NCBI RefSeq assembly: GCF_002921135.1
Contig: NZ_PQVJ01000007.1
Location: 62,001-126,000, forward strand
Direction of reading: 5' to 3'
Length of the DNA: 64,000 nucleotides
DNA from: Avibacterium gallinarum
GTDB taxonomy: Bacteria; Pseudomonadota; Gammaproteobacteria; Enterobacterales; Pasteurellaceae
Below, in pieces: positions 29,810 through 39,794 of this stretch. The position numbers and the translations under genes are program-made. Every line of letters starts with the position of its first letter. Within the stretch, counting starts at the first letter, position 1. A model generated the notes under the pieces. It made no database searches. It saw only the letters and a program-made list of their open reading frames with translations, and was not told where the DNA came from.

Positions 29810-30245
29810 TAATAATCACCTCATTATCAAGCTCATTACGATCATTTGGCTGAATAGGAAAATATTGCGCCAAAACTTGAGCAATATTATCAATAATATT
29901 GACAACGCCTTCAGTATAAACCTTTTGGCTAAAATGATTTGTCATTTCAGTGCATTGCGCTTGCCAAAAGTTTTCCCCGACATACTGATGAATACCTTCA
30001 TCACCAATTATGGCACATTGATGATCCTTATAGGCAATGTAGATCAACACGCCATTACTCGCCTCTGTGGCTGTCATTTCTAACTTCTGGAAAACAGATA
30101 AGGCTTGCTCAAGGACTGAGTTTGATGACTTTGGAATGTGACGTTCAATATAAACGCGCAACTCTGCCGAAGTTTGTTGTTCGAGGCGAACAATTGCCGC
30201 CTCGATTTGCTTTTTATCAAAAGGGATTCTTGAAAATAGCGCCAT
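29802..30245 (-). CDS. Soluble TPM-domain protein
   Basis: 147 residues, no signal peptide. TPM-domain features: IEAAIVRLEQQTSAELRVYIERHIPK, NGVLIYIAYKDHQCAIIGDEGIHQ and a helical end QVLAQYFPIQ. It is the middle gene of lemA-TPM-TPM; genomes with LemA often have one membrane and one soluble TPM protein, and the three are thought to act together at the membrane. The next gene starts inside its end. Confidence 0.87.
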   Translation of the reverse strand: MALFSRIPFDKKQIEAAIVRLEQQTSAELRVYIERHIPKSSNSVLEQALSVFQKLEMTATEASNGVLIYIAYKDHQCAIIGDEGIHQYVGENFWQAQCTEMTNHFSQKVYTEGVVNIIDNIAQVLAQYFPIQPNDRNELDNEVIIND

Positions 30246-30257
30246 AATAGACTGCTC

Positions 30258-30839
30258 TTAGTTAAAACTTACAACAGGCGCGTTTTCAGATCCTACTGCA
30301 GATTTGAAGTAAGGTTTTTCTTTGAAACCAAAAATCATCGCCGCTAATTTTGTTGGGAACTGACGAATTTTTTGGTTATATTCACGAGCCGCTTCATTAA
30401 ATTTATCACGCGCCACATTAATGCGATTTTCCGTGCCTTCTAATTGTGCTTGTAAATTCATAAAGCCTTCATGTGCTTTAAGATCTGGATATTTTTCTAC
30501 GGTAACCAATAGGCGAGATAAGGCCGATCCCACAGAATTTTGTTGTTGTTGGAATTGTGCAAGCTGTTCTTCTGTCATATTGCTTGGATCAATTTTTGTT
30601 TGGCTCGCTTTTGCACGCGCTTCCATTACACCTGTTAAGGTTTCTTTCTCAAAATTAGCCTGACCTTTTACGGTATTCACGATGTTTGGAATGAGATCTG
30701 CACGGCGTTGATATTGCGATTCAACATTTGCCCATACGGAATCAATTTTTTCTTCCGCTTGCACTAAACCATTGTAGCTTGTCATTAGTGTGAAACCTGC
30801 GATCACAGCCACGATTAGCACAATAATCCACTTTTTCAT
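30258..30839 (-). CDS. lemA: LemA family protein
   Basis: 193 residues from the ATG at 30837-30839, which has AAGGAAAA upstream. The longer in-frame extension to 30908 would run through the ompA terminator hairpin and is rejected. One N-terminal membrane segment (WIIVLIVAVIAGFTLM) is followed by the helical LemA domain with family motifs YNGLVQAEEKIDSVWANVESQYQRRADLIPNIVNTVKG-like, RLLVTVEKYPDLKAHEGFMNLQAQLEGTENRI and ARDKFNEAAREYNQKIRQFP. Role is unclear; members are membrane-anchored helical proteins. First gene of lemA-TPM-TPM. Confidence 0.92.
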   Translation of the reverse strand: MKKWIIVLIVAVIAGFTLMTSYNGLVQAEEKIDSVWANVESQYQRRADLIPNIVNTVKGQANFEKETLTGVMEARAKASQTKIDPSNMTEEQLAQFQQQQNSVGSALSRLLVTVEKYPDLKAHEGFMNLQAQLEGTENRINVARDKFNEAAREYNQKIRQFPTKLAAMIFGFKEKPYFKSAVGSENAPVVSFN

Positions 30840-30873
30840 TTTCTTTTCCTTAACGATAAAATGATGAGATAAC

Positions 30874-30903
30874 AAAAGACCTAAACTTTCGTTTAGGTCT
30901 TTT
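30874..30903 (-). terminator. Terminator after ompA with GNRA tetraloop
   Basis: AGACCTAAAC and GTTTAGGTCT form a 10-bp stem; on the minus strand the loop is GAAA, followed by TTTT. The plus strand also has TTTTTT, so it could act both ways. Confidence 0.85.
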
Positions 30904-30934
30904 TTCATAAACTTATCAAAGTATTAACGAAAAA

Positions 30935-31969
30935 TTATTCGTTACCTTTAACAGCGATTTCTACGCGACGGTCATCAGCTAAACAAGCGATTAATGCTTT
31001 ACGACCTTTAACTGCGTCACATTTAGTGCCAGTTACTGGGTTAGCTTCACCGTAACCTGTTGCAGAGATAGCGTTTTGAGAAACACCTTTAGATACTAAG
31101 TAGTTAGCAACAGTTTCTGCACGACGTTGTGATAATTTTAAGTTAGATGCTTCTGAACCGATACGGTCAGTGTAACCAGCTACTGCAACGTTTGCAGATT
31201 TTAATTGAGCGATTTCACCGTAGATACCATCTAATGTGCTTTGTGCTTCTGGACGTAAGTTAGATTTACCGAATGCGAAAGTTACATCAGAGCTTAACGC
31301 AAAAGTTTTAGAAACAACTTTAGGCGCTACAACTGGTGCACCTTGACCGAAACGGTAAGATAAACCTGCGCTTACAGAACCGATGTTTGGTGTGTAATCT
31401 ACACGTTTACCGTTTTGCTCTAAACGACCAACACCGTTAACCCATTGATATTCAACGCGTAATGCTAACTCTGGTAATGATGGAAGGTTATATTCTAAAC
31501 CACCAGCAAATACTGGAGATACTTTTAAGCTGTGCGCATCTTCACCAAGAAGAGTTGTTGTACCTTTCTTATTTTTGTAGTCAGAACGGATTAATGCCGC
31601 GCCTACACGACCATAAACATCTAAACCTTCTAATACTGGGTAGCTTGCTTTTAAGCTTAAGTGTGCACCGTGGTTAGTATGTTTAGCAACTGTTTTACCA
31701 GCTTTACGAAGTTTAGCACGACCAAAGTCATCGTAACCTAACTCAACAGCGAAGTTATCAGTAATTTGGTAACCACCGAATACACCATAAGTTACAGAAT
31801 TACGTAAAACACCGTAGGTAGCATTGTTATCTAAACGGCCATAACCATCGTGGAAAGATGCCCAACCCGCTTTTGCACCAGCATAGAACGTATTTGCTTG
31901 TGGTGCAGCTTGTGCTACTGATGCAGCAGTTAAACCAGCGATAGCTAATGCGATTGCAGTTTTTTTCAT
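30935..31969 (-). CDS. ompA: OmpA-family outer membrane protein (P5-like)
   Basis: 344 residues. Signal peptide ending SVAQA-APQ, an eight-stranded barrel (about 22-195, e.g. NTFYAGAKAGWASFHDG, VTYGVFGGYQITDNFAVELGYDDFG, GSVSAGLSYRFGQG), a short hinge, and an OmpA_C peptidoglycan-binding domain with NVAVAGYTDRIGSEASNLKLSQRRAETVANYL. The Cys pair near the end (GTKCDAV and LIACLADD) matches the disulfide of OmpA. Loop 2-like segments are species-variable in P5. It has its own terminator and a long upstream leader. Confidence 0.96.
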   Translation of the reverse strand: MKKTAIALAIAGLTAASVAQAAPQANTFYAGAKAGWASFHDGYGRLDNNATYGVLRNSVTYGVFGGYQITDNFAVELGYDDFGRAKLRKAGKTVAKHTNHGAHLSLKASYPVLEGLDVYGRVGAALIRSDYKNKKGTTTLLGEDAHSLKVSPVFAGGLEYNLPSLPELALRVEYQWVNGVGRLEQNGKRVDYTPNIGSVSAGLSYRFGQGAPVVAPKVVSKTFALSSDVTFAFGKSNLRPEAQSTLDGIYGEIAQLKSANVAVAGYTDRIGSEASNLKLSQRRAETVANYLVSKGVSQNAISATGYGEANPVTGTKCDAVKGRKALIACLADDRRVEIAVKGNE

Positions 31970-32405
31970 TTGGATGATCCTCTATTTAGTCATCAATAAA
32001 TTTAAAATGAAAGTTTCATTTAGTATCAGTTGCCAAATGAAACCTAAACACAATAATGTGTGTACGTTGATCTTAAACTTTTTTTACAAAAAAACAAACT
32101 TTTTTTATAAAATGAACCCATAGTTTATGGCTAAGTTTAATCTTATAAGTATTTAGAGAACGATATTTCCTCTATTCCTACTTTGCTTTTACGTCAATCT
32201 AATCAGATCGGACCTATTCAAAGCGAATATATTATCAGCTTGAAAAAATAGAAAATCAAACGATTTTTCTCTTTTTAGCTCAAAATTCATACAAACACTT
32301 ACTATTTCAGATTATTTTTTAAGCAGAAATAGATCTATTTTCTCGTTTCACCTTACCGAAAAAACAAATTTGATCCCTTTCTTTCGATGAAAGGATCGTA
32401 ACAAT
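31970..32405. other. 436-base divergent control region between ompA and ydiJ
   Basis: AT-rich. Next to ompA a small stem CACA-ATAA-TGTG (about 32049-32060) would lie in the ompA leader; beyond it are runs of T and A that may hold the ompA promoter (TAAGAT-like -10 about 32071). I found no gene or RNA with confidence. Confidence 0.4.
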
Positions 32406-35400
32406 ATGCTAAAATCTCGCCATTCTGTTAATCATTATATGAGTAATAAAATGCTACCACGTCTATCTGATATTCCACAGCTTTCACCTTTAGTTTCTGA
32501 TTATTTAACAGAACTCAAGCGCCAACATTTTACAGGCGATATTGCTTCAAGCTATGCGGATCGCTTAAGTCTTGCAACGGATAACAGTGTTTATCAGCAA
32601 CTGCCACAAGCCATTTTATTCCCTAAGAATACGGCAGATGTGGTGCGCCTCACTAAATTAGCTCAAAAAGAAAAATACCTTTCGCTCACCTTTACCCCAC
32701 GCGGCGGCGGTACAGGCACCAATGGGCAAGCCTTAAATAATAATATTATTGTGGATCTTTCGCGTTATATGACGAAAATTCTTGAACTCAATGTACAAGA
32801 ACGTTGGGTGAAAGTGCAAGCCGGCGTGGTAAAAGATCAACTGAATCAATTTTTGAAACCTTATGGGTTGTTTTTCTCGCCTGAATTATCCACCAGTAAC
32901 CGTGCGACCCTAGGAGGAATGATCAACACCGATGCCTCAGGGCAAGGCTCATTGCGGTATGGCAAAACCTCCGATCACGTTTTAGGTTTGCGTGCCGTCT
33001 TAATCGATGGCGAAGTGATTGACACCCACGCGCTGAAAACCGCAGATTTCGAGCAATCATTACAGCAACAACCGCTTTCTCAGCGCAACCGTCATTTACA
33101 TCAAGAAATTTTCCAGCGTTGCCAACAAAAACGCCCTGAGATCTTGCGTGATTTGCCACAGCTTAATCGCTTTTTAACGGGTTACGATCTCAAAAATGTA
33201 TTTAATAATGATGAATCAGAATTTAACCTTTCACGCATTTTAACAGGTTCAGAGGGCTCGCTCGCGTTTATTTGTGAAGCGACTTTAGATCTCACGCCAA
33301 TCCCACAATATCGCACATTAATTAATATAAAGTACCGCTCTTTTGATGCCGCGTTGCGTAACGCACCTTTTATGCTCAAAGCCAATGCCCTTTCAGTGGA
33401 AACCGTGGATAGCAAAGTGCTAAACCTTGCCAAACAAGACATCATTTGGCACTCCGTGAGCGATCTGTTGACTGAAGATCAAGAAAACCCCATTCTTGGC
33501 TTGAATATTGTGGAATATGCCGGCAACAGCAAAGCCCTGATTGAAAAACAAGTGGCACAACTTTGCGCCCAGCTTGATGAGAAAATTGCGCAAAATCAAG
33601 ATGATATTATCGGCTATCAAGTTTGCAGCGACTTGCCTTCCATTGAGCGTATTTATGCGATGCGTAAAAAAGCCGTGGGTTTACTGGGGAATGCGAAAGG
33701 TGCGGCCAAACCCATTCCTTTTGTGGAAGATACCTGCGTACCGCCTGAACATCTTGCCGATTACATCAGTGAATTTCGTGCGCTGCTTGATGCCCATCAC
33801 TTAGAATACGGAATGTTTGGCCACGTTGATGCTGGCGTGCTACACGTTCGCCCTGCCCTTGATTTATGCGACAAAGAACAAGTGAAACTGTTCAAAGACA
33901 TTTCCGATCAAGTGGCAGATCTCACGCACAAGTACGGCGGACTAATTTGGGGCGAACACGGCAAAGGAATGCGCTCGCAATATGGCGAAACCTTTTTCAC
34001 GCCTGAATTATGGCAAGAACTGCGTTATATCAAAACCCTATTCGATCCGCAAAATCGCCTAAATCCGGGCAAAATTTGCACCGCACTTGACAGCGAACAA
34101 GCGCTTTACTCTATCCTATCGCCAATGCGCGCGGATCAAGATCGCCAAATTCCAATTCAAATGAAAGCAGAATTTTCTGGCGCAATAAACTGCAACGGCA
34201 ATGGTTTATGCTTTAATTTTGACCTAAACAGCACAATGTGTCCGTCAATGAAAGTGAGCAAAAATCGCTTGTTTTCACCGAAAGGACGTGCAGCGATGGT
34301 GCGTGAATGGCTGCGTTTACTGGCTAATCAAAACATTTCTGCCGATCAATTAGATTTTCGCCAAAGCCAAATGAAACTCAGCGATTTTGTAGCTAAAATT
34401 CGCCACAGCTTGCAAAAAGCGCGTGGCGAATATGATTTTTCTCACGAAGTGAAAGCTGCGATGGATACCTGTCTTTCGTGCAAAGCCTGCGCAAGCCAAT
34501 GTCCGATAAAAATTGATGTGCCGAGTTTCCGTGCCAAGTTCTTGCATTTTTATCATCAACGTTATGCTCGCCCAATCAAAGATTATGTGGTGTCAAATGT
34601 GGAACTGGTTGCGCCTTATATGGCAAAAGCACCGAAATTTTTTAACTTTTTCACCGCGGCCAAAATCACCCAACCGCTGGCACAAAAAGCCTTAGGAATG
34701 GTGGATTTGCCTTTATTAAGCCAACCGAATTTGCAACAGCAATTAGTCGCCCTTAACTATCAAGGTTTGCGTTTAGAACAGCTAGAAAACTTAAGCGAAA
34801 CCGAAAAGCAAAATATGCTGCTTATCGTACAAGATCCTTTCACCTCTTATTATGATGCCAAAGTAGTGGCGGATTTTGTGGCGCTAACCCAAAAGCTCGG
34901 CTATCGACCAATTTTGTTGCCATTCAAACCCAATGGAAAAGCACAGCATATCAAAGGGTTTCTCACTCGCTTTGCCAAAACGGCGAAAAATCAAGCAGAA
35001 TTTTTAAATCGAATGGCGAAGTTAGGCCTGCCTTTAGTGGGTGTAGATCCTGCTATTGTGCTGTCTTACCGTGATGAATATCGTGAAATTTTGGGCGCAG
35101 AATGTGGTGATTTCCAAGTGCTTACCGCCCATCAATGGCTAAAAAATCAACTCCATTCTGAGCAATTCGCACAGGGAATAAAAAATTCACAAAAAAACCA
35201 CCGCACTTTGCCAGAAGATCAACAGTGGCATTTATTCCCTCACTGTACTGAATCTACAGGGCTGCCAAATAGTCCTAAAGAATGGCAAGAAATCTTCGCT
35301 GCCTTTGGGCAACCATTACAAGTGGAAACCGTGGGCTGCTGCGGAATGGCTGGCACATTCGGTCACGAAACACAACATATTGCAATGTCGAAAGCCATTT

Positions 35401-35546
35401 ATGCTAGCTCGTGGGAGAAAAAATTGGCAGGTAAAAATCCTGATTACTGCCTTGCCACAGGCTATTCTTGCCGCAGCCAAGTGAAACGCTTGGAAAAATG
35501 GCAACCAAAACACCCAGTGCAAGCCCTCTTAACCTTACTTAACTAG
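32406..35546 (+). CDS. ydiJ: FAD-linked oxidase with 4Fe-4S domain, YdiJ type (D-2-hydroxyacid dehydrogenase)
   Basis: 1046 residues from ATG 32406 (AAAGGA ten bases upstream); an internal ATG at 32451 (MLPRLSDIP) would give 1031 residues, closer to the E. coli length (1018) but with a poor ribosome binding site, so the start is uncertain. FAD-binding PCMH domain with PRGGGTGTNGQALNN, STSNRATLGGMINTDASGQGS and ILTGSEGSLAF; FAD-oxidase C-domain with FGHVDAGVLHVRP and WGEHGKGMRSQYG; ferredoxin-like CLSCKACASQCPIKID; and a CCG cysteine domain with GCCGMAGTFGHE. It oxidises D-2-hydroxyglutarate or D-lactate-like acids. Order with the next two genes matches H. influenzae. Confidence 0.93.
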   Translation: MLKSRHSVNHYMSNKMLPRLSDIPQLSPLVSDYLTELKRQHFTGDIASSYADRLSLATDNSVYQQLPQAILFPKNTADVVRLTKLAQKEKYLSLTFTPRGGGTGTNGQALNNNIIVDLSRYMTKILELNVQERWVKVQAGVVKDQLNQFLKPYGLFFSPELSTSNRATLGGMINTDASGQGSLRYGKTSDHVLGLRAVLIDGEVIDTHALKTADFEQSLQQQPLSQRNRHLHQEIFQRCQQKRPEILRDLPQLNRFLTGYDLKNVFNNDESEFNLSRILTGSEGSLAFICEATLDLTPIPQYRTLINIKYRSFDAALRNAPFMLKANALSVETVDSKVLNLAKQDIIWHSVSDLLTEDQENPILGLNIVEYAGNSKALIEKQVAQLCAQLDEKIAQNQDDIIGYQVCSDLPSIERIYAMRKKAVGLLGNAKGAAKPIPFVEDTCVPPEHLADYISEFRALLDAHHLEYGMFGHVDAGVLHVRPALDLCDKEQVKLFKDISDQVADLTHKYGGLIWGEHGKGMRSQYGETFFTPELWQELRYIKTLFDPQNRLNPGKICTALDSEQALYSILSPMRADQDRQIPIQMKAEFSGAINCNGNGLCFNFDLNSTMCPSMKVSKNRLFSPKGRAAMVREWLRLLANQNISADQLDFRQSQMKLSDFVAKIRHSLQKARGEYDFSHEVKAAMDTCLSCKACASQCPIKIDVPSFRAKFLHFYHQRYARPIKDYVVSNVELVAPYMAKAPKFFNFFTAAKITQPLAQKALGMVDLPLLSQPNLQQQLVALNYQGLRLEQLENLSETEKQNMLLIVQDPFTSYYDAKVVADFVALTQKLGYRPILLPFKPNGKAQHIKGFLTRFAKTAKNQAEFLNRMAKLGLPLVGVDPAIVLSYRDEYREILGAECGDFQVLTAHQWLKNQLHSEQFAQGIKNSQKNHRTLPEDQQWHLFPHCTESTGLPNSPKEWQEIFAAFGQPLQVETVGCCGMAGTFGHETQHIAMSKAIYASSWEKKLAGKNPDYCLATGYSCRSQVKRLEKWQPKHPVQALLTLLN

Positions 35547-35555
35547 AATAAAACA

Positions 35556-35975
35556 ATGAAAATTTGGAAAAAACACTTTACCTTAGAACAACTTAATCAA
35601 TTTAACGCCCATTGTGCCGTGGCCCATTTAGGCATTCAATTTAGCGCCCAAGGGGACGATTGGCTAGAAGCCACAATGCCTGTTGATCAGCGCACCACTC
35701 AACCAATGGGCTTTTTACACGGCGGAATTTCTGCAGCGTTGGCGGAAACCGTTGCGTCAATGGCAGGGTTTTGCTGCGTGGAAGAAAAGCAAGCAGTGGT
35801 TGGATTAGAGATTAACGCCAGCCATCTTCGCCCTGTGCGTGAAGGCGTGGTAACCGCCAGAGCCACCCCTATTCGTTTAGGCAAAACCACCCAATTTTGG
35901 CAAATTGACATTAAAGATCAAGCGGATAAACTATGCTGCTTTGCAAAACTCACATTAAGCGTGGTGAATCAATGA
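35556..35975 (+). CDS. menI: Hotdog-fold acyl-CoA thioesterase (MenI/YdiI-like)
   Basis: 139 residues, like YdiI (136) and H. influenzae HI1161. Motifs: [23 protein letters not shown] with the catalytic Glu on the central helix, [17 protein letters not shown] and TTQFWQIDI. Family members hydrolyse 1,4-dihydroxy-2-naphthoyl-CoA for menaquinone or other acyl-CoAs; the HI1161 group has broad aromatic acyl-CoA activity, so the menaquinone role is likely but not certain. It lies 9 bases after ydiJ and overlaps hemH (ATGA). Confidence 0.85.
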   Translation: MKIWKKHFTLEQLNQFNAHCAVAHLGIQFSAQGDDWLEATMPVDQRTTQPMGFLHGGISAALAETVASMAGFCCVEEKQAVVGLEINASHLRPVREGVVTARATPIRLGKTTQFWQIDIKDQADKLCCFAKLTLSVVNQ

Positions 35976-36940
35976 ACAGACAAAAAATCGGCGTCATTCT
36001 TGCCAATTTAGGCACGCCAGACTCCCCTGAACCCAAAGCCCTTTCACGCTATTTATGGCAATTTCTCACCGACCCACGCGTGGTAGATCTGCCCCGCTGG
36101 CAATGGTGGCCACTATTAAAGTGCGTAATTTTGCCTCGCCGTTCCAGACGTGTGGCAGAAACCTACCGCAGTGTTTGGACAGAACAAGGCTCGCCATTAT
36201 TAGTGATTTCAAAACAGCAACAACAGAAATTACAGCACTATTTCGATCAACAAGGCATTAATGCTCTTGTGGAAATTGGAATGACTTATGGCAATCCTTC
36301 AATGCAAAGTGCGGTGGAAAATTTGCTCAAAAATCAAGTGGATAAAATCATTGTGCTACCGCTTTATCCGCAATACAGCAGCACCACAACGGCGGCAGTG
36401 TTGGACTGTTTTGCCCAAGCATTAAAATCCATTCGTGGGCTTGTGCCGTTTGAGTTTATTCATTCGTATCATCTTGACGAACAATATATTGATGCGCTTG
36501 CACAATCCATCAAAGCCAAAATGAAACCTGATGAATTCCTGCTCTTTTCCTACCACGGTATTCCATTGCGTTATGAGCAAGAAGGGGATTATTATCGCGA
36601 GCATTGCAAACAAACCACCATCGCCGTGGTTGATCGCCTTGGCTTAAAAGAAAACCAATGGCAACTTTGCTTTCAATCTCGTTTCGGCCGTGAAGAATGG
36701 CTGCAGCCTTATACAGATCATTTTTTACAAAATGCCACAAAAAACCAAGGCATTGAAAAAATCGCCGTCATCTGCCCCGGTTTCTCTGCGGATTGTTTAG
36801 AAACGTTGGAAGAAATTGAAGTAGAAAACCGCGAAATTTTCCTGCATAACGGCGGAAAATCGTTCCAATATATCCCAGCCCTTAACGCAGAACCCGCTCA
36901 CATTGAAATGATGGCGGAATTAATTAAGAAGAAAATATAG
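35972..36940 (+). CDS. hemH: Ferrochelatase
   Basis: 322 residues from ATG 35972, the ATGA overlap with the thioesterase; the longer frame from 35933 is inside that gene. Motifs: [58 protein letters not shown] with the catalytic His, and [15 protein letters not shown]. It inserts iron into protoporphyrin IX, the last step of heme synthesis; some Haemophilus keep only this step. A terminator follows. Confidence 0.97.
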   Translation: MNRQKIGVILANLGTPDSPEPKALSRYLWQFLTDPRVVDLPRWQWWPLLKCVILPRRSRRVAETYRSVWTEQGSPLLVISKQQQQKLQHYFDQQGINALVEIGMTYGNPSMQSAVENLLKNQVDKIIVLPLYPQYSSTTTAAVLDCFAQALKSIRGLVPFEFIHSYHLDEQYIDALAQSIKAKMKPDEFLLFSYHGIPLRYEQEGDYYREHCKQTTIAVVDRLGLKENQWQLCFQSRFGREEWLQPYTDHFLQNATKNQGIEKIAVICPGFSADCLETLEEIEVENREIFLHNGGKSFQYIPALNAEPAHIEMMAELIKKKI

Positions 36941-36943
36941 AAA

Positions 36944-36974
36944 AAAATGCCTAGATGAATGTCTAGGCATTTTG
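36944..36974 (+). terminator. Rho-independent terminator after hemH
   Basis: AAAATGCCTAGA (36944-36955) pairs with TCTAGGCATTTT (36962-36973). An uptake signal lies just beyond. Confidence 0.85.
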
Positions 36975-37026
36975 CTAAATTTTTCTAAAAATTAGACCGC
37001 ACTTTCGTTTTTCACTCAAACCATAA

Positions 37027-38718
37027 TTACGCCCAGTTTTTCTTTTTAGAAGTTTTACCAATGCCTGGGTTGAAGCTATTGGTCGGATCTAATTTTTGGT
37101 AGAACGCTTTCAATTCAGGTTTCGCTTCATACAAATGCCCTACGTTATGTTCCGCTGGGTATTGCGCGCCACGTTTATCAAGCAAGGCTAACATTTCGTG
37201 TTCGATTTCTTCCCAATCGTAGCCTTTTTTCACTAAATAATCTTGGTGGAACACATAGCACATAAAATGGCCGTAATAGAGTTTATGAATTAATTTATTT
37301 TCTAACTCGGCAGGCAATTTCTCAAACCAATCTTGATCGTTACGGCGTAAAGCAATATCCAATGCCACAATTTCTTCCACTTCAGGTTCGTGAATGGCAC
37401 GATAACGAATGGCAGCGGAAGCAACAGCAAAACGATGCAACATTGCAGCTTGGGTTTCTTCTGGGCTACATTCAAAATATGCCCCTTTGGATTTATCTGC
37501 AAATAGGCTTTGCAAATATTCTCTTGCTTCTTTCACGCCTTCCCCACCCATTTTTAAGATTAAGTGATGTTCATATTGATCACGATAATCTCTCAAACTT
37601 TGTGGCAAATGTTGTGGCAGCAATTTAGACACAAATTGCAATGCTTTGTCACTGAGATGATTTGGTAAAAACGCGAATTTTTTCATTAGGCGATCGGCTT
37701 TGGCTTTGAGTGCAAATAATTTTGGTAAACGGTGCGTACCAAAACGTTTAATCACCCAGAACGTATCTTTTCCATATTCAGCGGCAATATCAAAGGCATC
37801 ACGATGAATATATTCACCCGATACCGGCAAACTGCTAAATTCAGCTAAGATATGGCGGCGAATGTCGGTTAAAACTTGGGTATCATTTGTGCCGATATAA
37901 AACACCGCACTTTCTTTATCTTGCGGGAACGTATCCAAACGTACAGCAAACACGCCCAATTTTCCTGCACTGCCTGAAGCCTCATAATGGCGATTCGGAT
38001 CGGCATTAAAACGTGCAGGTGTGTCCGCATCAATTTGGCGAACGTGGTGGCAATAATCGTGATCGTGTCCTTTACCACAATCAAGATGAATGTCTTTACG
38101 CTGATAACGTCCTTCTTGCAAGTTAGTCAGAATTTCTTCTGGGCTATCACCTAAATCAATACCAAGATTGTTGATGAGGTGCAATTCGCCGTTCTCATCT
38201 AACTGTGCGTACAGTGCCATTTCCGTATAAGCTGGTCCACGTTGCACCAATGCTCCACCTGAATTGTTACAAATTCCGCCAATTACCGAAGCGCCAATAC
38301 AAGACGAACCGATAACGGAATGTGGCTCACGTTTATATTCTTTCAGCAATAATTCCAAATCGTTTAGGCGCGAACCAGCAAAGCACACCACTTGTTCCGC
38401 ATTATTAATAGGCTGAATGCCCGTCATTCGCATTGTATTGATAAGCACAATATCGCGCTCATAATCATTGCCTGCAGGAGTTGATCCGCCCGTAAGCCCT
38501 GTATTTGCTGCTTGAGAAATCACGATCACATCGGCTGCAACACAAGCTTTTAATACTTGCCAATATTCTAATAATGATCCGGGGCGCACCACGGCTAGCA
38601 CTTTTCCTTGTCCGAAGCGGTAGCCTGTAGTGTATTCTTCCGCTTTTAGCGGATCGGTAATAAGATATTTAGGTGTAACAATTTGCGCTAATTGCGTAAT
38701 TAATTGAGTGGCTGACAT
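37027..38718 (-). CDS. dld: Quinone-dependent D-lactate dehydrogenase
   Basis: 563 residues from the ATG at 38716-38718 (CAAGGGGAT upstream); the longer frame to 38754 adds an unlikely leader. FAD domain with SQAANTGLTGGSTPAG, INTMRMTGIQPI, GSSCIGASVIGGICNNSGGALVQRGPAY, GKLGVFAVRLDTFP; the membrane-binding and cap domains follow (VSGEYIHRDAFDIAAEYGKDTFWVI, AEHNVGHLYEAKPELKAFY, LDPTNSFNPGIGKTSKKKNW). It oxidises D-lactate and passes electrons to quinone. Peripheral membrane enzyme; E. coli Dld is 571 residues. Confidence 0.96.
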   Translation of the reverse strand: MSATQLITQLAQIVTPKYLITDPLKAEEYTTGYRFGQGKVLAVVRPGSLLEYWQVLKACVAADVIVISQAANTGLTGGSTPAGNDYERDIVLINTMRMTGIQPINNAEQVVCFAGSRLNDLELLLKEYKREPHSVIGSSCIGASVIGGICNNSGGALVQRGPAYTEMALYAQLDENGELHLINNLGIDLGDSPEEILTNLQEGRYQRKDIHLDCGKGHDHDYCHHVRQIDADTPARFNADPNRHYEASGSAGKLGVFAVRLDTFPQDKESAVFYIGTNDTQVLTDIRRHILAEFSSLPVSGEYIHRDAFDIAAEYGKDTFWVIKRFGTHRLPKLFALKAKADRLMKKFAFLPNHLSDKALQFVSKLLPQHLPQSLRDYRDQYEHHLILKMGGEGVKEAREYLQSLFADKSKGAYFECSPEETQAAMLHRFAVASAAIRYRAIHEPEVEEIVALDIALRRNDQDWFEKLPAELENKLIHKLYYGHFMCYVFHQDYLVKKGYDWEEIEHEMLALLDKRGAQYPAEHNVGHLYEAKPELKAFYQKLDPTNSFNPGIGKTSKKKNWA

Positions 38719-38790
38719 TGAGATCCCCTTGTAAAAATAACAATAATTTAACATTTACTATAAAAGGGATAAAAAGAAATTTCAACTAAA

Positions 38791-38816
38791 GAAAAAGCCC
38801 ACCTTACTCGTGGGCT
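38791..38816 (-). terminator. Terminator after ompW
   Basis: AGCCCAC (38796-38802) pairs with GTGGGCT (38810-38816); the minus strand continues with TTTTTC. Confidence 0.8.
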
Positions 38817-38836
38817 AGAAAAATGAATATTACAGA

Positions 38837-39484
38837 TTAGAAACTATACCCCAATCCCATAAAGAATACGAATGGATTAAGTTTTACATCGACTTCGTGC
38901 GCAGCACCTAAGGCTTTGAATCTCGCTGTAGTTTTGATTTGCGTGTACCACATTGCGGTGTTCAAATAAAGGTTATCCGCTAATTTAATATCAATCCCCG
39001 CATTCACGACTGGAGCAAAAGAATGTTTTTTCACTTGTAAATCAGTTACCCCAGAGTGAGTGGATTTTGCACTGAAGAATCTGGTGTAATTTAAACCTGC
39101 ACCAATATAAGGACGCGAATTTGCGTTTTTATCTAAGAAATAATATTGCACATACAAACTTGGTGGAAGTTGTTTAAGTTTAGCAACTTGTCCTAAATTT
39201 AAACCTGCCGCAGGAACATTTGCTTTAATCTTATGTGAAAATGGTGTTGCACCCAATAATTCCACGCCAATATTGTCTGTAAGCATATAAGTCGCGGTTA
39301 GCCCTAATTGTGCATTATCACTTACTTTCAAATTAACATCTATTGGTGTTTTAGTGTGAGAATCAGAATTTGCGCTCACAAACACACCACCTGCTCTTAA
39401 TAATACATCTCCGCTTTGATGTGCATTGGCAGAAGTGGCTACAAAAAGACTTGCTAAACCTAGTGCAATCAGTGTTTTTTTCAT
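38837..39484 (-). CDS. ompW: OmpW-family outer membrane protein
   Basis: 215 residues. Signal peptide ending TSANA-HQSG, then an eight-stranded barrel with OmpW signatures: GDVLLRAGGVFVSANSDS, LTATYMLTDNIGVELLGATPFSHKI, LPPSLYVQYYFLD and a C-terminal Phe in FFMGLGYSF recognised by the BAM complex. OmpW forms a small hydrophobic channel and is often induced without oxygen. A CRP/FNR-like box lies about 85 bases upstream. Confidence 0.93.
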   Translation of the reverse strand: MKKTLIALGLASLFVATSANAHQSGDVLLRAGGVFVSANSDSHTKTPIDVNLKVSDNAQLGLTATYMLTDNIGVELLGATPFSHKIKANVPAAGLNLGQVAKLKQLPPSLYVQYYFLDKNANSRPYIGAGLNYTRFFSAKSTHSGVTDLQVKKHSFAPVVNAGIDIKLADNLYLNTAMWYTQIKTTARFKALGAAHEVDVKLNPFVFFMGLGYSF

Positions 39485-39568
39485 AAAAAGTACCTCTATA
39501 GTTAATATCCTTACAAACTTTGTGTATTTTACACGTTGCGAAATATACCACTAAATAGTTATCGCTTT

Positions 39569-39584
39569 TGTGATATAGCTCAAA
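39569..39584 (-). promoter_or_regulatory. Possible CRP/FNR site upstream of ompW
   Basis: TGTGATATAGCTCAAA has a full TGTGA half and a weaker TCAAA half; it matches the FNR palindrome at about 8 of 10 positions. E. coli ompW responds to FNR. It could instead serve yciC, 210 bases away on the other side. Confidence 0.4.
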
Positions 39585-39794
39585 TTTTTTAAATTTTTGT
39601 TAAAAAAATTGAAAAATTTATTTACCGCACTTTTCATTTTGTTTAACAATAGAGAAAATTTGATCTAACACAAAATTAAGCGTTGTAACTCAAAAGCCAT
39701 TATGCGTAACAAGATAGGGTTTCAGCAAAGGAAAGGGCAATGCTTAGCGACTTATTGTATAATATCGCAATGATTTTTAACTGGAAGCAAACTA

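Noticed and set aside
30840-30908. Upstream extension of LemA
   Set aside because: It would cover the ompA terminator; the ATG at 30839 has AAGGAAAA and leads straight into the membrane anchor.
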